Source: Geminicoccaceae bacterium
Lineage (GTDB): Bacteria > Pseudomonadota > Alphaproteobacteria > Geminicoccales > Geminicoccaceae
NCBI GenBank assembly: GCA_025999455.1
Contig: AP024683.1
Span: 3,660,451-3,724,450, forward strand
Direction of reading: 5' to 3'
DNA length: 64,000 bases
The translations under genes were made by a program, and so were the position numbers. Below the pieces are notes generated by a model, which saw only the letters and a program-made list of their open reading frames with translations, searched no databases and was not told the DNA's origin. Below, piece by piece: positions 30,563 to 40,075 of the stretch (position 1 is the first letter of the stretch; the number at the start of each line of letters is the position of its first letter).

Positions 30563-32071
30563 ATGCTCCGGGGCGCGCGCAACCTGGCGCGGCTCGTGAC
30601 CGGCGCCCGCTGCCTCGCCCGCCACAACGCGCTCTTCCCGCTCGAGCTCGTGCCGCAGCTCCATCCCGTCCTGCGGGTCGCCGAGCGGTTCGTCGACCGC
30701 AACGCGCCGGGCCGCCCGGGCGAGCGTCTCGCCCGCGCGCTGCAAGAGCTCGGACCGGCCTTCATCAAGCTCGGCCAGTCGCTCTCGACCCGCGCCGATC
30801 TTTTGGGCGAGGCGATCGCCCGCGACCTCTCGCTCCTCCAGGATCGCCTGCCGCCCTTCCCCGCCGCCGAAGCCCGGGCGATCGTCGAGCGCGAGCTCGA
30901 GCAGCCGCTCGAGGCCCTCTTCACGAGCTTCGACGATCGCCCGGTAGCCGCCGCCTCGATCGCCCAGGTCCATTTCGCGACGACGACCGAGGGCGAGCCC
31001 GTCGCCGTCAAGATCCTCCGCCCCGGCATCGAAGAGGCGATCGGCCGCGACCTCGACTTCTTCCTTTGGCTCGCCGAGTGGGCCGAGCGGCTGCATCCGC
31101 CGCTGCGCCGCTACAAGCCGGTCGAGGCGGTGCGCCTCCTGGCCCGCTCGACGCGCCGCGAGATGGACCTCCGCCTCGAGGCCGCGGCCGCCGCGGAGTT
31201 CGCCGAGAACAACAAGGACGCGGTGGGGTTCCGGGTCCCGCGGGTCGACTGGCGGCGGACGGGACGACGGGTCGTCACCTTCGAGCGCGTGGAGGGCCTG
31301 CCCGCCGACGAGCGCGACCGGCTCCTGGCCGCGGGGCTCGACCCGGACGCCATCCTCGAGCGGGCGGCCGTCGTGTTCTTCAATCAGGTGTTCCGGGACG
31401 GCTTCTTCCACGCCGACATGCACCCCGGGAACATGCTCATCGATCCGAAGACGGGCGACATCGTCGCCCTCGACTTCGGCATCATGGGCCGGCTCGAGCT
31501 CGCCGATCGGCGCAACCTGGCCGAGGTCCTTCTGGGGTTCCTGGAGCGCGACTATGCTCGCGTCGCCGACGTCTTCTTCCGCGCGGGCTTCCTCCCGCCC
31601 GACCAGGACCGGGCCGCCTTCACCCAGGCCTGCCGGGCGCTCGGCGAGCCGATCCTGGGCCTGCCCTTGAACGAGATCTCCTTCGGTCGGCTTCTGGGCC
31701 AGCTCCTCTCGACCGCCGAAGAGTTCGAGATGGAGACCCAGCCGCAGCTCCTCCTCCTCCAAAAGACGATGGTGGTCGCGGAAGGGGTCGGCCGGGCGCT
31801 CAACCCGTCGGTCAACATCTGGACCCTCGCCCGGCCGCTCGTTGAACAGTGGATGCGCGAGAATCTCGGGCCCGAGGCACAGCTCCGGGAGGCCGTGGCC
31901 GAGGGTGTCTCGGCCCTCCGCCGCCTGCCCGGCGCGCTCGGTCGGCTGGAGCGGCTGCTCGAGGCCGAACCGCGGCGCCCCGCCGCCGCGCCGGGGCCGA
32001 CGCGCGAGGCGCTCGGCCCGCTCCTGGTCGCGGGCCTTCTGGGCCTCTTGCTCGGCCTTGCCTTGCGCTGA
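30563..32071 (+). CDS. ubiB: UbiB/ABC1/ADCK-type atypical kinase for ubiquinone biosynthesis
   Basis: A 502-residue protein. The family's KxGQ motif is GPAFIKLGQSLSTRADLL; the Ala-rich nucleotide loop is PVAAASIAQVHFA; the catalytic region is FHADMHPGNMLI and VALDFGIMGRL. The C-terminus has a hydrophobic segment (LLVAGLLGLLLGLAL) for membrane anchoring. UbiB supports the aerobic hydroxylation steps of ubiquinone synthesis. It follows ubiE by 6 bp and precedes coaBC. Confidence 0.96.
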   Translation: MLRGARNLARLVTGARCLARHNALFPLELVPQLHPVLRVAERFVDRNAPGRPGERLARALQELGPAFIKLGQSLSTRADLLGEAIARDLSLLQDRLPPFPAAEARAIVERELEQPLEALFTSFDDRPVAAASIAQVHFATTTEGEPVAVKILRPGIEEAIGRDLDFFLWLAEWAERLHPPLRRYKPVEAVRLLARSTRREMDLRLEAAAAAEFAENNKDAVGFRVPRVDWRRTGRRVVTFERVEGLPADERDRLLAAGLDPDAILERAAVVFFNQVFRDGFFHADMHPGNMLIDPKTGDIVALDFGIMGRLELADRRNLAEVLLGFLERDYARVADVFFRAGFLPPDQDRAAFTQACRALGEPILGLPLNEISFGRLLGQLLSTAEEFEMETQPQLLLLQKTMVVAEGVGRALNPSVNIWTLARPLVEQWMRENLGPEAQLREAVAEGVSALRRLPGALGRLERLLEAEPRRPAAAPGPTREALGPLLVAGLLGLLLGLALR

Positions 32072-32111
32072 CGGGCGGGCACACTCGCCGCCACGGTCCG
32101 GGGAGCTCTCC

Positions 32112-33326
32112 TTGTCCGCCGAGCGCGTGCTCTTGGTGATCGGCGGCGGCATCGCCGCCTACAAATGTCTCGACCTGATCCGCCGGCTCCGCGAGCAGGG
32201 CGTGGCAGTGCGCTGCGTGCTCACCGCCGCGGCGAAACAGCTCGTGAGCCCGCTCGCCGTGGCAGCACTCTCGGGCGAGAAGGTGTTCGACGAGCTCTTC
32301 TCGCTCACCGACGAAGCCGAGATGGGCCACATCCGGCTCTCGCGGGAGGCCGATCTCGTCGTCGTCGCCCCGGCCACGGCCGACCTTCTCGCCAAGATGG
32401 CGAACGGGCTCGCCGACGATCTGGCCTCGACGCTCCTGCTCGCCACCGACAAGCCGGTCCTCGTGGCGCCGGCCATGAACCCGCACATGTGGGCGCATCC
32501 CGCGACCCGCCGCAACGTCGAACGGTTGCGGGCCGACGGGGTCGCGATTCTCGGCCCCGCCGAGGGGGACACGGCCTGTGGCGAGGTCGGCGCCGGGCGG
32601 ATGGTCGAGCCGGCCGAGCTTCTGCGCGCGATCCTGGCGCGGCTCCGCCCAGGCCCCCGCCCGCTCCAGGGCCTGCGCGCGCTCGTCACGAGCGGCCCGA
32701 CCCACGAGCCGATCGACCCCGTGCGGTTCGTCGCGAACCGGAGCTCGGGCCGCCAAGGCCACGCGATCGCGGCCGCGCTCGCCCGCGCCGGTGCCGAGGT
32801 CATGCTCGTGAGCGGCCCCGTGACGATCCCCGACCCCGGGGGCGTGCGGACCGTGCACGTCGAGACCGCCCGCGAAATGGCCGAGGCGTGTCTCGCCGCT
32901 CTCCCGGTCGACCTCGCGGTCTGTGCCGCCGCCGTCGCCGACTGGCGGCCCGAAACCGTGCCGGCGCAGAAGATCAAGAAGACGCCCGGGGGGTCGCCAC
33001 CGACCGTCCGACTCGTGGAGAACCCCGACATCCTGGCGAGCCTCGCCCGCCACCCGACCGCCCGGCCGCGGCTCGTCGTGGGCTTCGCCGCCGAAACGGG
33101 CGATCTCGAGGCCGAGGCGCGCGCCAAGAGGGCCAAGAAGGGCTGCGATTGGATCCTCGCCAACGACGTCTCGGAGGGTACGGGCGTGTTCGGCGGGACG
33201 CGCAACCGCATCCTCTTGATCACGGGTGAGGGTCCAGCCGAGCCCTGGCCCGAGCTCGCCAAGGAGGCGGTCGCGGAAAAGCTCGTGGCGCGGATCGCCG
33301 AGTTCTTCGCGCGGAGAGCCTCGTGA
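32112..33326 (+). CDS. coaBC: Bifunctional phosphopantothenoylcysteine decarboxylase/synthetase
   Basis: A 404-residue two-domain enzyme of coenzyme A synthesis. The N-terminal flavoprotein decarboxylase (CoaC) has [45 protein letters not shown] and the active-site cysteine region [13 protein letters not shown]. The C-terminal synthetase (CoaB) has [21 protein letters not shown] and AAAVADWRP with KIKK. I chose the TTG at 32112 because GGGGAG lies six bases upstream and the domain starts at once. It overlaps dut by GTGA. Confidence 0.96.
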   Translation: MSAERVLLVIGGGIAAYKCLDLIRRLREQGVAVRCVLTAAAKQLVSPLAVAALSGEKVFDELFSLTDEAEMGHIRLSREADLVVVAPATADLLAKMANGLADDLASTLLLATDKPVLVAPAMNPHMWAHPATRRNVERLRADGVAILGPAEGDTACGEVGAGRMVEPAELLRAILARLRPGPRPLQGLRALVTSGPTHEPIDPVRFVANRSSGRQGHAIAAALARAGAEVMLVSGPVTIPDPGGVRTVHVETAREMAEACLAALPVDLAVCAAAVADWRPETVPAQKIKKTPGGSPPTVRLVENPDILASLARHPTARPRLVVGFAAETGDLEAEARAKRAKKGCDWILANDVSEGTGVFGGTRNRILLITGEGPAEPWPELAKEAVAEKLVARIAEFFARRAS

Positions 33327-33817
33327 GCGCACCCGTCACCGTCCCCGTCGAGCGGCTGCCGCACGGCCGCGACCTGCCCTTGCCGGCATACGCGAGCGCG
33401 GGCGCCGCGGGGCTCGACCTCGCCGCTGCCTTGCCCGAGGACCGCCCCTTGACCCTCCGCCCGCTCGAGCGGGCGCTCGTGCCGACCGGCCTGCGGATCG
33501 CGCTTCCCGAAGGCTACGAGGCGCAGGTACGGCCGCGCTCCGGCCTCGCCCTTCGCCACGGCCTCACCGTCCTCAACGCCCCCGGCACGATCGACAGCGA
33601 TTACCGCGGCGAAGTCGGTGTCCTCCTCGTCAATCTCGGGGCCGAGCCCGTGACGATTCGGCGCGGCGACCGGATCGCCCAGCTCGTGCTCGCGCCCGTG
33701 AACCGGCTGGCCTGGGAAGAACGCCCGGTCGACGGGGCGGCGACCCGGCGCGGCGCGGGCGGCTTCGGTTCGACCGGGACGGGTGCTCCTCCGGCCGGGG
33801 GCGACACGGCTCGATGA
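33323..33817 (+). CDS. dut: Deoxyuridine 5'-triphosphate nucleotidohydrolase
   Basis: A 164-residue trimeric dUTPase. The five motifs are visible: [46 protein letters not shown] and the C-terminal [10 protein letters not shown]. It hydrolyses dUTP to dUMP, keeping uracil out of DNA and feeding dTMP synthesis. It starts at GTG 33323, overlapping the coaBC stop, and its own stop overlaps the next ATG. The C-terminal PPAGGDTAR is an extra tail. Confidence 0.97.
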   Translation: MSAPVTVPVERLPHGRDLPLPAYASAGAAGLDLAAALPEDRPLTLRPLERALVPTGLRIALPEGYEAQVRPRSGLALRHGLTVLNAPGTIDSDYRGEVGVLLVNLGAEPVTIRRGDRIAQLVLAPVNRLAWEERPVDGAATRRGAGGFGSTGTGAPPAGGDTAR

Positions 33818-34269
33818 CCGGTCTCTTCGGCGCCGAGCGCCGGTTCCAGCTCGCCGTGGCGGCGGTCCTCGACATCGCGCTCCACGGCGGCCGCGAGCCC
33901 GTCCAGAGCAAGGACACCGCGGCCAGACTGGGTCTCCCCCGCCGGCATCTCGAGCAGCTCATGCAGCAGCTCGTCCGCGCCGGCTTGCTCAAGGGCGTGC
34001 GCGGACCCAAGGGCGGCTACCGGCTCGCCCGTGAACGCCGCCGGATCAGCCTCGCCGATCTCCTGCTGGCGCTCCGGGGCGAGCGGGCGGACACGTCCTC
34101 CGACGAGCCCGCGCCACCCCTCGTCGCGGACGTCCTCGCCCCGCTCTGGGCCGAGCTCGAAGCCTTGATCGTCGAGCGGCTCGCCGCGGTCTCGCTCGAA
34201 TCGCTCTGCGAGCGGGCCGTGGCCGCCGGCCGCGCCCCGCCCCCGCCCGACATCGACTTCGTGATCTGA
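33814..34269 (+). CDS. Rrf2-family transcriptional regulator without cluster cysteines
   Basis: A 151-residue protein with the Rrf2 winged helix: [37 protein letters not shown] and the wing [14 protein letters not shown]. Iron-sulphur Rrf2 proteins (IscR, NsrR, RirA) need three cysteines after the wing; this protein has a single Cys near its C-terminus, so it probably senses something else. It overlaps dut by ATGA, an unusual operon position for a regulator. Targets are unknown. Confidence 0.85.
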   Translation: MTGLFGAERRFQLAVAAVLDIALHGGREPVQSKDTAARLGLPRRHLEQLMQQLVRAGLLKGVRGPKGGYRLARERRRISLADLLLALRGERADTSSDEPAPPLVADVLAPLWAELEALIVERLAAVSLESLCERAVAAGRAPPPPDIDFVI

Positions 34270-34446
34270 GCCGGGTCGGCCGTCCGCCGGCGACCCGCCC
34301 GATCATCCGTGGTGTCGCGGCCACGGTCGGGCCGGGATCGGCACGGTCGGCGTCGCCCGCCGCATGCGCCCCCGGCCTTTTCGCAACGGCGAAGATCGCT
34401 CCGTCGTCTTATCTTCCACACGGACCGACCTGCGGGCTTCGCTTCC

Positions 34447-35385
34447 ATGACCGACACCCCGGCGCTCGCGGCGCCGGTCCCGGCGATCGGCCGGGCCGTG
34501 GCCTTGGCGCTCGCGAGCTATCTCTGCTTTTCGACCGCCGATGCGATGATCAAGCTCGCCGCGGCGCGGCTGCCGGTCGAGCAGATCGCGCTCCTCATGA
34601 GCGGCTTCGCACTTTTGCCGGTCCTCTTCCTCGCCCGCGGCGTGGGCGGATGGCGCGCCTTCTTGCCGCGCCGGCCGGCACTCGTGCTCGCGCGCGGGGT
34701 CCTGACGGCACTCTGCGCGCTCGCCGCCTGGCGAGCCTTCGCCCTCCTCCCGCTCGCCGACGCCTACGCGATCCTGTTCCTCGCGCCGATCCTGGTCACG
34801 GCCTTCTCCGCCCTGTTCTTGGGGGAGTCGGTCGGCTGGCGGCGTTGGACGGCGGCCGCGGTCGGCTTCACGGGCGTGCTCTTGATGGTCCGCCCGGATT
34901 TCGACGGGATCGGGCTCGGCCATCTGCTCGCTTTCGCCGGGGCGACCTTCGGTGCCGCCTCCTTCTGCGTCCTCAAGAAGATCGGCAACGGCGAGACCAG
35001 TGCCGCCATCCTCTTCGTGCTCTTCACCTCGATCGCGGCGATCGCCGCCCCGGGCGCGATCCTGGGCTGGAAGCCGCTCGACGGGGAAAGCCTCCTCTGG
35101 GTGGCGCTGGCGGGGCTCCTCCAGGGCAGCGGCCAAGCCGCCCTCGTGCTCGCCACCCGCGAAGCACCGGCTTCGGTCGTCGCCCCCTTCCAATACAGCC
35201 AGATGCTCTGGGCAGTGCTCTTCGGCCTCCTGATCTTCGGCGACCGCCCGACGCCGATGCTGTTCGTCGGCATGGCGCTCGTGGTGGGCAGCGGGCTGTA
35301 CATCCTCTGGCGCGAGCGGGTCCGGCGCGGCACCGTCACCCTGGGCGCGGCGCGCGGCGAAGTGCCGGCCCGCGCCGCCCGCTGA
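34447..35385 (+). CDS. DMT-superfamily transporter (EamA domains)
   Basis: A 312-residue integral membrane protein with about ten hydrophobic helices in two EamA repeats. The first repeat ends near ADAYAILFLAPILVTAFSALFLGE and the second near VVAPFQYSQMLWAVLFGLLIFGD; both are typical of the RhaT/EamA drug-metabolite transporter group. Homologues export amino acids, nucleosides or metabolites. The ATG at 34447 gives MTDTPALAAPVP. No neighbouring gene indicates a substrate. Confidence 0.85.
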   Translation: MTDTPALAAPVPAIGRAVALALASYLCFSTADAMIKLAAARLPVEQIALLMSGFALLPVLFLARGVGGWRAFLPRRPALVLARGVLTALCALAAWRAFALLPLADAYAILFLAPILVTAFSALFLGESVGWRRWTAAAVGFTGVLLMVRPDFDGIGLGHLLAFAGATFGAASFCVLKKIGNGETSAAILFVLFTSIAAIAAPGAILGWKPLDGESLLWVALAGLLQGSGQAALVLATREAPASVVAPFQYSQMLWAVLFGLLIFGDRPTPMLFVGMALVVGSGLYILWRERVRRGTVTLGAARGEVPARAAR

Positions 35386-35509
35386 GCCGCGCCAGGGTCG
35401 TCGCCGGCGTTCCGAACATCCCGTTTCCGACGCGCTTCAAACCCGTCGCGGCGCGGGCTAAGCCTCGTCCGCCGGGTATGGTCCCGGTACTTCGAGCCGG
35501 GTCCCGCCG

Positions 35510-36097
35510 GTGCATTGCCTCCTCGTCTATTGCCATCCCTGCCCCGAAAGCTTCACCGCCGCGGTCCGTGACCGGGTGATCCGCGGCCTCGAGCGCGGCG
35601 GGCACGGGGTCGATCTGCTCGACCTCTACGCCTCGGGCTTCGAGGCCGTGATGGGGGCGGAGGAACGCCGCCGCTACCACGACCGGGGCGTCAACGAAGC
35701 ACCCGTGGCCGACCATCTCGAGCGGCTGCGGCGGGCCGAGGCACTGATCTTCGTCTACCCGACCTGGTGGTACGGCCAGCCGGCGCTCCTCAAGGGCTGG
35801 CTCGATCGCGTCTGGGTGCCGCACGCGACCTTCACCATGCCCGAAGGTGGCAAGCCGATCGGCCGCGTGCTCACGAACATCCGGCTGATCGCCGCGGTGA
35901 GCACGCTCGGTTCCCCTTGGTGGTGGTGGACCTTCCTGGGCCAGCCCGGCCGGCGCCAGCTGCTCACGGGGCTCAAGGTGATTTGCCACCCGCGCTGTCG
36001 GACGCTCTGGATGGCCCTGCACCGAATGGATTCGGTGAGCCCCGAACGGCGCGCGGCCTTTCTCGACCGGGTCGAGGCCCGCTTCGCACGGCTGTGA
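35510..36097 (+). CDS. NAD(P)H dehydrogenase (quinone)-like flavoprotein, Flavodoxin_2 family
   Basis: A 195-residue flavodoxin-fold protein. It opens with HCLLVYCHPCPESFTAAV, whose CHP-x-SF pattern is the FMN phosphate loop of the MdaB/KefF-type quinone reductases. EALIFVYPTWWYGQPALLKGWLDRVW is the second FMN-binding segment. It should carry out two-electron reduction of quinones. The GTG at 35510 is the only start leading directly into the family sequence; its ribosome site is weak. It is a single gene. Confidence 0.85.
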   Translation: MHCLLVYCHPCPESFTAAVRDRVIRGLERGGHGVDLLDLYASGFEAVMGAEERRRYHDRGVNEAPVADHLERLRRAEALIFVYPTWWYGQPALLKGWLDRVWVPHATFTMPEGGKPIGRVLTNIRLIAAVSTLGSPWWWWTFLGQPGRRQLLTGLKVICHPRCRTLWMALHRMDSVSPERRAAFLDRVEARFARL

Positions 36098-36415
36098 GCC
36101 GCACCCGATCGCACAGCACCCGGCTCGCCGGGTCGCGTCGGCGAAATCGCGTGGGAACGGCTCGGCGGCACTCGAGGTCGAAGATCGATCGGCGGGCTTC
36201 GCGGCACCGTTCCGACGGCGCGGCACGTCCGCCACTGCCCTCGATGCCGCGAACGAGGGGCTGCGGAACGCTCTCGATCCCCGCCGGACCCAACGCCCCC
36301 CTTGCCTCGGGCTCGGGGGCGTGCCAGCGCAGCGCGGCCGGAGCGGACGGGTCGCTCGCCCGCACGGGCGCGCGGCCCACCGCCGTGCCGGCGGCTCCGG
36401 GACGGGAAACCGCCG
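36098..36415. other. Intergenic region, no gene recognised
   Basis: The 318 bp between the quinone reductase and the metal exporter contain open frames in several directions, but none has a recognisable protein signature, a ribosome site or conserved-looking composition. In particular I found no CsoR/DmeR-type regulator that might control the exporter, and no clear metal-riboswitch fold. Confidence 0.5.
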
Positions 36416-37396
36416 ATGCACCGCGAAACCATCGATCCTTGGCGCCACGACCATCGCTTCCTCGGCAGTAGCCACGACCGGCACGAACGACGAACCTGGA
36501 TCGTCGTCGCGCTGACCGCCGCCACCATGGTCGCCGAGATCGCAGCCGGCCTCGCTTTCGGATCGATGGCCCTGCTCGCCGACGGCCTGCACATGGCCAC
36601 GCACGCCGGCGCCCTCGCGCTGAGCGGCATCGCTTACGCCCTGGCCCGGCGCTGGGCGGACAGCGCGCGGTTCAGCTTCGGTACGGGCAAATTCGGCGAC
36701 CTCGCCGCCTGGTCGAGCGCCCTCGTCCTGCTCCTGGCGGCGCTCGGCATCGCCGTCGAATCGACCTGGCGGTTGGTCGAACCGGCACCGATCCGCTTCG
36801 ACGAGGCGATCGCCGTGGCGGTGGTGGGGCTCCTCGTCAATCTCGCGAGCGCGGCCCTCCTCCACGACGGCATCGGCGACCACCATCACCACGATCACGA
36901 CGACGACCACCACCACGAGCACGAGACGGATCACGCGCGGCACGGCCGGCACGCGCACCGCGACCACAACATCGCCGCCGCCTACGCGCACGTGGTGACG
37001 GACGCGGCGACCTCGGTGGCGGCGATCCTCGCCCTGCTCGCCGGTCGGATCTGGAACTGGATCTGGCTCGACGCGGTCGTCGGTCTTTTGGCGGGTGGGC
37101 TCGTCGCCGCTTGGGCCGCCTCGTTGCTGCGCCGGTCGGGTGCGGCACTCTTGGATTGCGTGCCCGACCCCGACCTGGCGGCGCGGATCCGCGCCCGGCT
37201 CGAAGAGAACGGCGATCGGGTCGCCGATCTCCATCTCTGGCGCCTCGGGCCGGGTCACCTGGCGCTCGTCGTCTCGATCGTGAGCGATGCGCCGGCCGAG
37301 CCCGACCGGTACAAGGCACGCCTGCGGGACCTGCCGGACCTTTCGCACGTCACGATCGAAGTCCATCCGTGCGCGAGGCGCCGGCTAGCCGCCTGA
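36416..37396 (+). CDS. dmeF: Cation diffusion facilitator, DmeF-like Co/Ni exporter
   Basis: A 326-residue CDF transporter with six predicted helices. The metal-binding residues sit in MALLADGLHMATHA (Asp56, His60 region) and AYAHVVTDAATS (His192, Asp196). A His-rich cytoplasmic loop lies between helices 4 and 5 at ~155-185 (GDHHHHDHDDDHHHEHE). The N-terminal HDHRFLGSSHDRHERRTW and the ATHAGALALSG helix match the DmeF subgroup that exports cobalt and nickel. The C-terminal domain (LHLWRLGPGHLALVVSIV) is the usual dimerisation fold. The family is firm; the metal specificity is by subgroup resemblance. Confidence 0.82.
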   Translation: MHRETIDPWRHDHRFLGSSHDRHERRTWIVVALTAATMVAEIAAGLAFGSMALLADGLHMATHAGALALSGIAYALARRWADSARFSFGTGKFGDLAAWSSALVLLLAALGIAVESTWRLVEPAPIRFDEAIAVAVVGLLVNLASAALLHDGIGDHHHHDHDDDHHHEHETDHARHGRHAHRDHNIAAAYAHVVTDAATSVAAILALLAGRIWNWIWLDAVVGLLAGGLVAAWAASLLRRSGAALLDCVPDPDLAARIRARLEENGDRVADLHLWRLGPGHLALVVSIVSDAPAEPDRYKARLRDLPDLSHVTIEVHPCARRRLAA

Positions 37397-37433
37397 GACC
37401 GCCGCACGAGACGCCAGCCCTGGGCTTCGGACC

Positions 37434-39230
37434 GTGAGCTCCTTCACCACCCGGCCGGTGATCACCGGCACCTTCGGCGTCGTCGCCGCGACCCACTGGA
37501 TCGCCGCGCAGGCCGGCATGCGGATGCTGGAGCTCGGCGGCAACGCCTTCGATGCCGCGGTCGCGGCCGGCTTCACCCTGCAGGTGGTCGAGCCGCACCT
37601 GAACGGCCCGGGCGGCGACATGCCGGCCATCCTCTGGGATGCGCGCAGCCGGCGGGTGCGCGTCCTGTGCGGCCAGGGCCTGGCGCCCGCTTCGGCCACG
37701 ATCGAAGCCTGCCGGGCCCTCCGGATCGAGGCGATCCCCGACGACGGCCTCTTGCCCGCGGTCGTGCCCGGTGCCGTGGACGCCTGGCTCCTGCTCCTCG
37801 AAGAGCACGGCACGCTCGATCTTCGAACGGTCCTCGAGCCCGCGATTTTCTATGCCGAGCAGGGCCATCCGCTTTTGCCGCGCGCCGCGGCGACGATCGC
37901 CGGACGGGCCGATTGGTTCCGCGCGCACTGGCCGAGCTCGGCGGCGCTCTGGTTGCCGGGTGGCGAGCCGCCCGCGCCCGGAAGCCTGTTCCGCAACCCC
38001 GGCCTCGCCACGACCTGGAAGCGCCTCTTGGCCGAGGCCGACGCCGTGGGCGGCCCGCGCGAGCGGCGGATCGAGGCGGCCCGACGCGTGTGGCGGGAGG
38101 GGTTCGTCGCCGAGGCGATCGACCGGTTCTGCTGCAGCCACGAGGTGATGGACGCGCTCGGCCGACCGCACGCAGCCTTCCTGCGCGGTTCGGACCTGGC
38201 CCGCTGGCAGGCCTCCTTCGAGGAGCCCACGACCCTCGATCTCGGCCGTTTCCGTTTCTGCAAGACCGGGCCTTGGGGTCAGGGCCCGGTCCTCCTGCAA
38301 GCGCTCGCGATCCTCTGGGACGCGGGCATCGAGGCCACGGATCCAACCGGCCCGGACTTCGTCCACCTCGTGATCGAGGCCTTGAAGCTCGCCATGGCCG
38401 ATCGTGAAGCCTACTACGGCGACCCGGCCTTCGTCCGCGTGCCCCTCGACCGGTTGCTCGCGGCCGACTACGCCGCCGAGCGGCGCCGGGCGATCGGAAG
38501 CGAGGCCTCGGGCGACTTCCGGCCGGGGGAGATCCCGGGCTTCGAGCGGCAACGCGCGCTCGCGATCGAGGGCTGGATGCGCGCCTGTGTGGAGGACGGG
38601 CCGGCCGGCGCCGAGCCGACCTTCGCCCATCTCCAGGAGCCGCGCGGCCGCGGCGACACTTGCCACGTCGACGTGGCCGACCGGTTCGGCAATCTCGTCT
38701 CCGCGACACCCTCGGGCGGCTGGCTGCAATCGAGCCCGACCATCCCCGAGCTCGGCTTCTGCCTCGGCTCGCGCGGTCAGATGTTCCGCCTCGACCCCGA
38801 CCGGCCGGACGCTCTGGCGCCGGGCAAACGGCCGCGCACCACGCTCTCGCCGACCCTCGTGCTCCGCGACGGCGAGCCCTTCCTCGCCTGCGGCACGCCG
38901 GGCGGTGACCAGCAGGACCAATGGCAGCTCGTTTTCCTCCTCCGCCACCTCCTGCACGGCCAGGACCTGCAAGCCGCGATCGAGGCACCCCTCTTCCACG
39001 GCGAGCACTGGCCGCTCTCCTTCTGGCCGCGGCGCGCCAAGCCGCGTTCGGTGGTGATCGAGGACCGCTTCCCCTACGCCACGCTCGAGGAGCTCGCCCG
39101 CCGCGGCCACCGGCTCTCGATCCGGGACGGCTGGTCGATCGGCCGGCTCACCGCCGCGGCGCGCGCGGGCGGTCTCCTCTCGGCCGCCGCGACGCCGCGC
39201 GAGATGCAGGCCTACGCGGTCGGGCGCTAG
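37434..39230 (+). CDS. Gamma-glutamyltransferase family protein (Ntn hydrolase)
   Basis: A 598-residue self-processing Ntn hydrolase. ELGGNAFDAAVAAGF and EPHLNGPGGDM are N-terminal family motifs. The nucleophile is probably Thr409 in GRGDTCHVDVADRFGN, and the following small subunit has SGGWLQSSP and GKRPRTTLSPTLV. It has no signal peptide, so it is likely cytoplasmic, as in the amidase/acylase-like branch rather than periplasmic glutathione-degrading GGT. It starts at GTG 37434, 37 bp after the exporter. The next gene, DUF1028, also has an Ntn-hydrolase-like fold and often neighbours GGT-like genes. Confidence 0.88.
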   Translation: MSSFTTRPVITGTFGVVAATHWIAAQAGMRMLELGGNAFDAAVAAGFTLQVVEPHLNGPGGDMPAILWDARSRRVRVLCGQGLAPASATIEACRALRIEAIPDDGLLPAVVPGAVDAWLLLLEEHGTLDLRTVLEPAIFYAEQGHPLLPRAAATIAGRADWFRAHWPSSAALWLPGGEPPAPGSLFRNPGLATTWKRLLAEADAVGGPRERRIEAARRVWREGFVAEAIDRFCCSHEVMDALGRPHAAFLRGSDLARWQASFEEPTTLDLGRFRFCKTGPWGQGPVLLQALAILWDAGIEATDPTGPDFVHLVIEALKLAMADREAYYGDPAFVRVPLDRLLAADYAAERRRAIGSEASGDFRPGEIPGFERQRALAIEGWMRACVEDGPAGAEPTFAHLQEPRGRGDTCHVDVADRFGNLVSATPSGGWLQSSPTIPELGFCLGSRGQMFRLDPDRPDALAPGKRPRTTLSPTLVLRDGEPFLACGTPGGDQQDQWQLVFLLRHLLHGQDLQAAIEAPLFHGEHWPLSFWPRRAKPRSVVIEDRFPYATLEELARRGHRLSIRDGWSIGRLTAAARAGGLLSAAATPREMQAYAVGR

Positions 39231-39364
39231 GCCGGGACGATCGGCCGCCGAGGGGACCCGGCCGGGCCGGCGATCGCCGTCAGCAGCGCGACGGACGGCG
39301 AGGTTCTCGCATTGCTTTCGGAGGTGATAGGAGAGGCGCGCGGCGGGCACGGGCGGGGGCACGG

Positions 39365-40075
39365 ATGACCTGGTCGATCCTCGTGAGGGAACCGAAGAGC
39401 GGGCTCTTCGGCATCGCCGTCGCGAGCCGCTTCTTCGCGGTGGGGGCGTTGGTGCCGCACGCGAGCCCGGCGGGTGCGGTCGCGACCCAAGCCCTCGTCA
39501 ACCCGACCTACGGGCCGCGCGGTCTGCGGCTCCTGGCCGAGGGTGTCGCCCCGGAGATGGCGGTCGCGACGCTCGTCGGGCTCGATGCGGGCCGCGAGCA
39601 TCGCCAGGTGCACCTCCTGGATCGCGACGGCCGCTCGGCGCGGTGGACCGGCAAGGCCTGCCTCGCCTGGTGCGGGCACCTGGCGGCCGAGAACGTCTCG
39701 CTCGCCGGCAACCTCCTCGCCGGGCCCGCGGTCCTCGAGGCGACCCTCGAGACCTGGCTCGCCCGGGAGGACCTGCCGCTCGTCGCACGGCTCCTGGTAG
39801 CCATGCGCGCCGGTGAGGCGCAGGGCGGTGACCTGCGCGGCAAACAGTCGGCGGCGATCCTCGTCCAAGGATCCGAGCCCTGGCCGCGCCTCTCCTTGCG
39901 GGTCGACGACCATCCGGAGCCCTTGGACGAGCTCGAGCGGCTCTATCGCGTCGCCAAAGAGAGCTTCCTGCCCTTTCTCGGCGTCTTCCCCAAGAGCGAG
40001 CGGGACCCCGGGATCTTCGATCGGTCGCGGATCGAGGCGATGGCGGCCGAAGCGGTCGGCGAGGGCGAGCTTTGA
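39365..40075 (+). CDS. DUF1028 family protein (putative Ntn-type amidohydrolase)
   Basis: A 236-residue protein opening MTWSILVREPKSGLFGIAVASRFFAVG, then VPHASPAGAVATQALVNPTYGPRGL, which are DUF1028 hallmarks. The family is structurally related to Ntn hydrolases; its substrate is unknown and it is often next to gamma-glutamyltransferases or peptidases. The start ATG 39365 follows a G-rich site. Its stop overlaps the TTG of the glucan biosynthesis gene (TTGA at 40072), linking it to the downstream operon. Confidence 0.88.
   Translation: MTWSILVREPKSGLFGIAVASRFFAVGALVPHASPAGAVATQALVNPTYGPRGLRLLAEGVAPEMAVATLVGLDAGREHRQVHLLDRDGRSARWTGKACLAWCGHLAAENVSLAGNLLAGPAVLEATLETWLAREDLPLVARLLVAMRAGEAQGGDLRGKQSAAILVQGSEPWPRLSLRVDDHPEPLDELERLYRVAKESFLPFLGVFPKSERDPGIFDRSRIEAMAAEAVGEGEL

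Noticed and set aside
35973-36380. Minus-strand open frame upstream of the metal exporter
   Set aside because: It overlaps the quinone reductase end and has no helix-turn-helix or metal-site pattern; it looks like a shadow frame.
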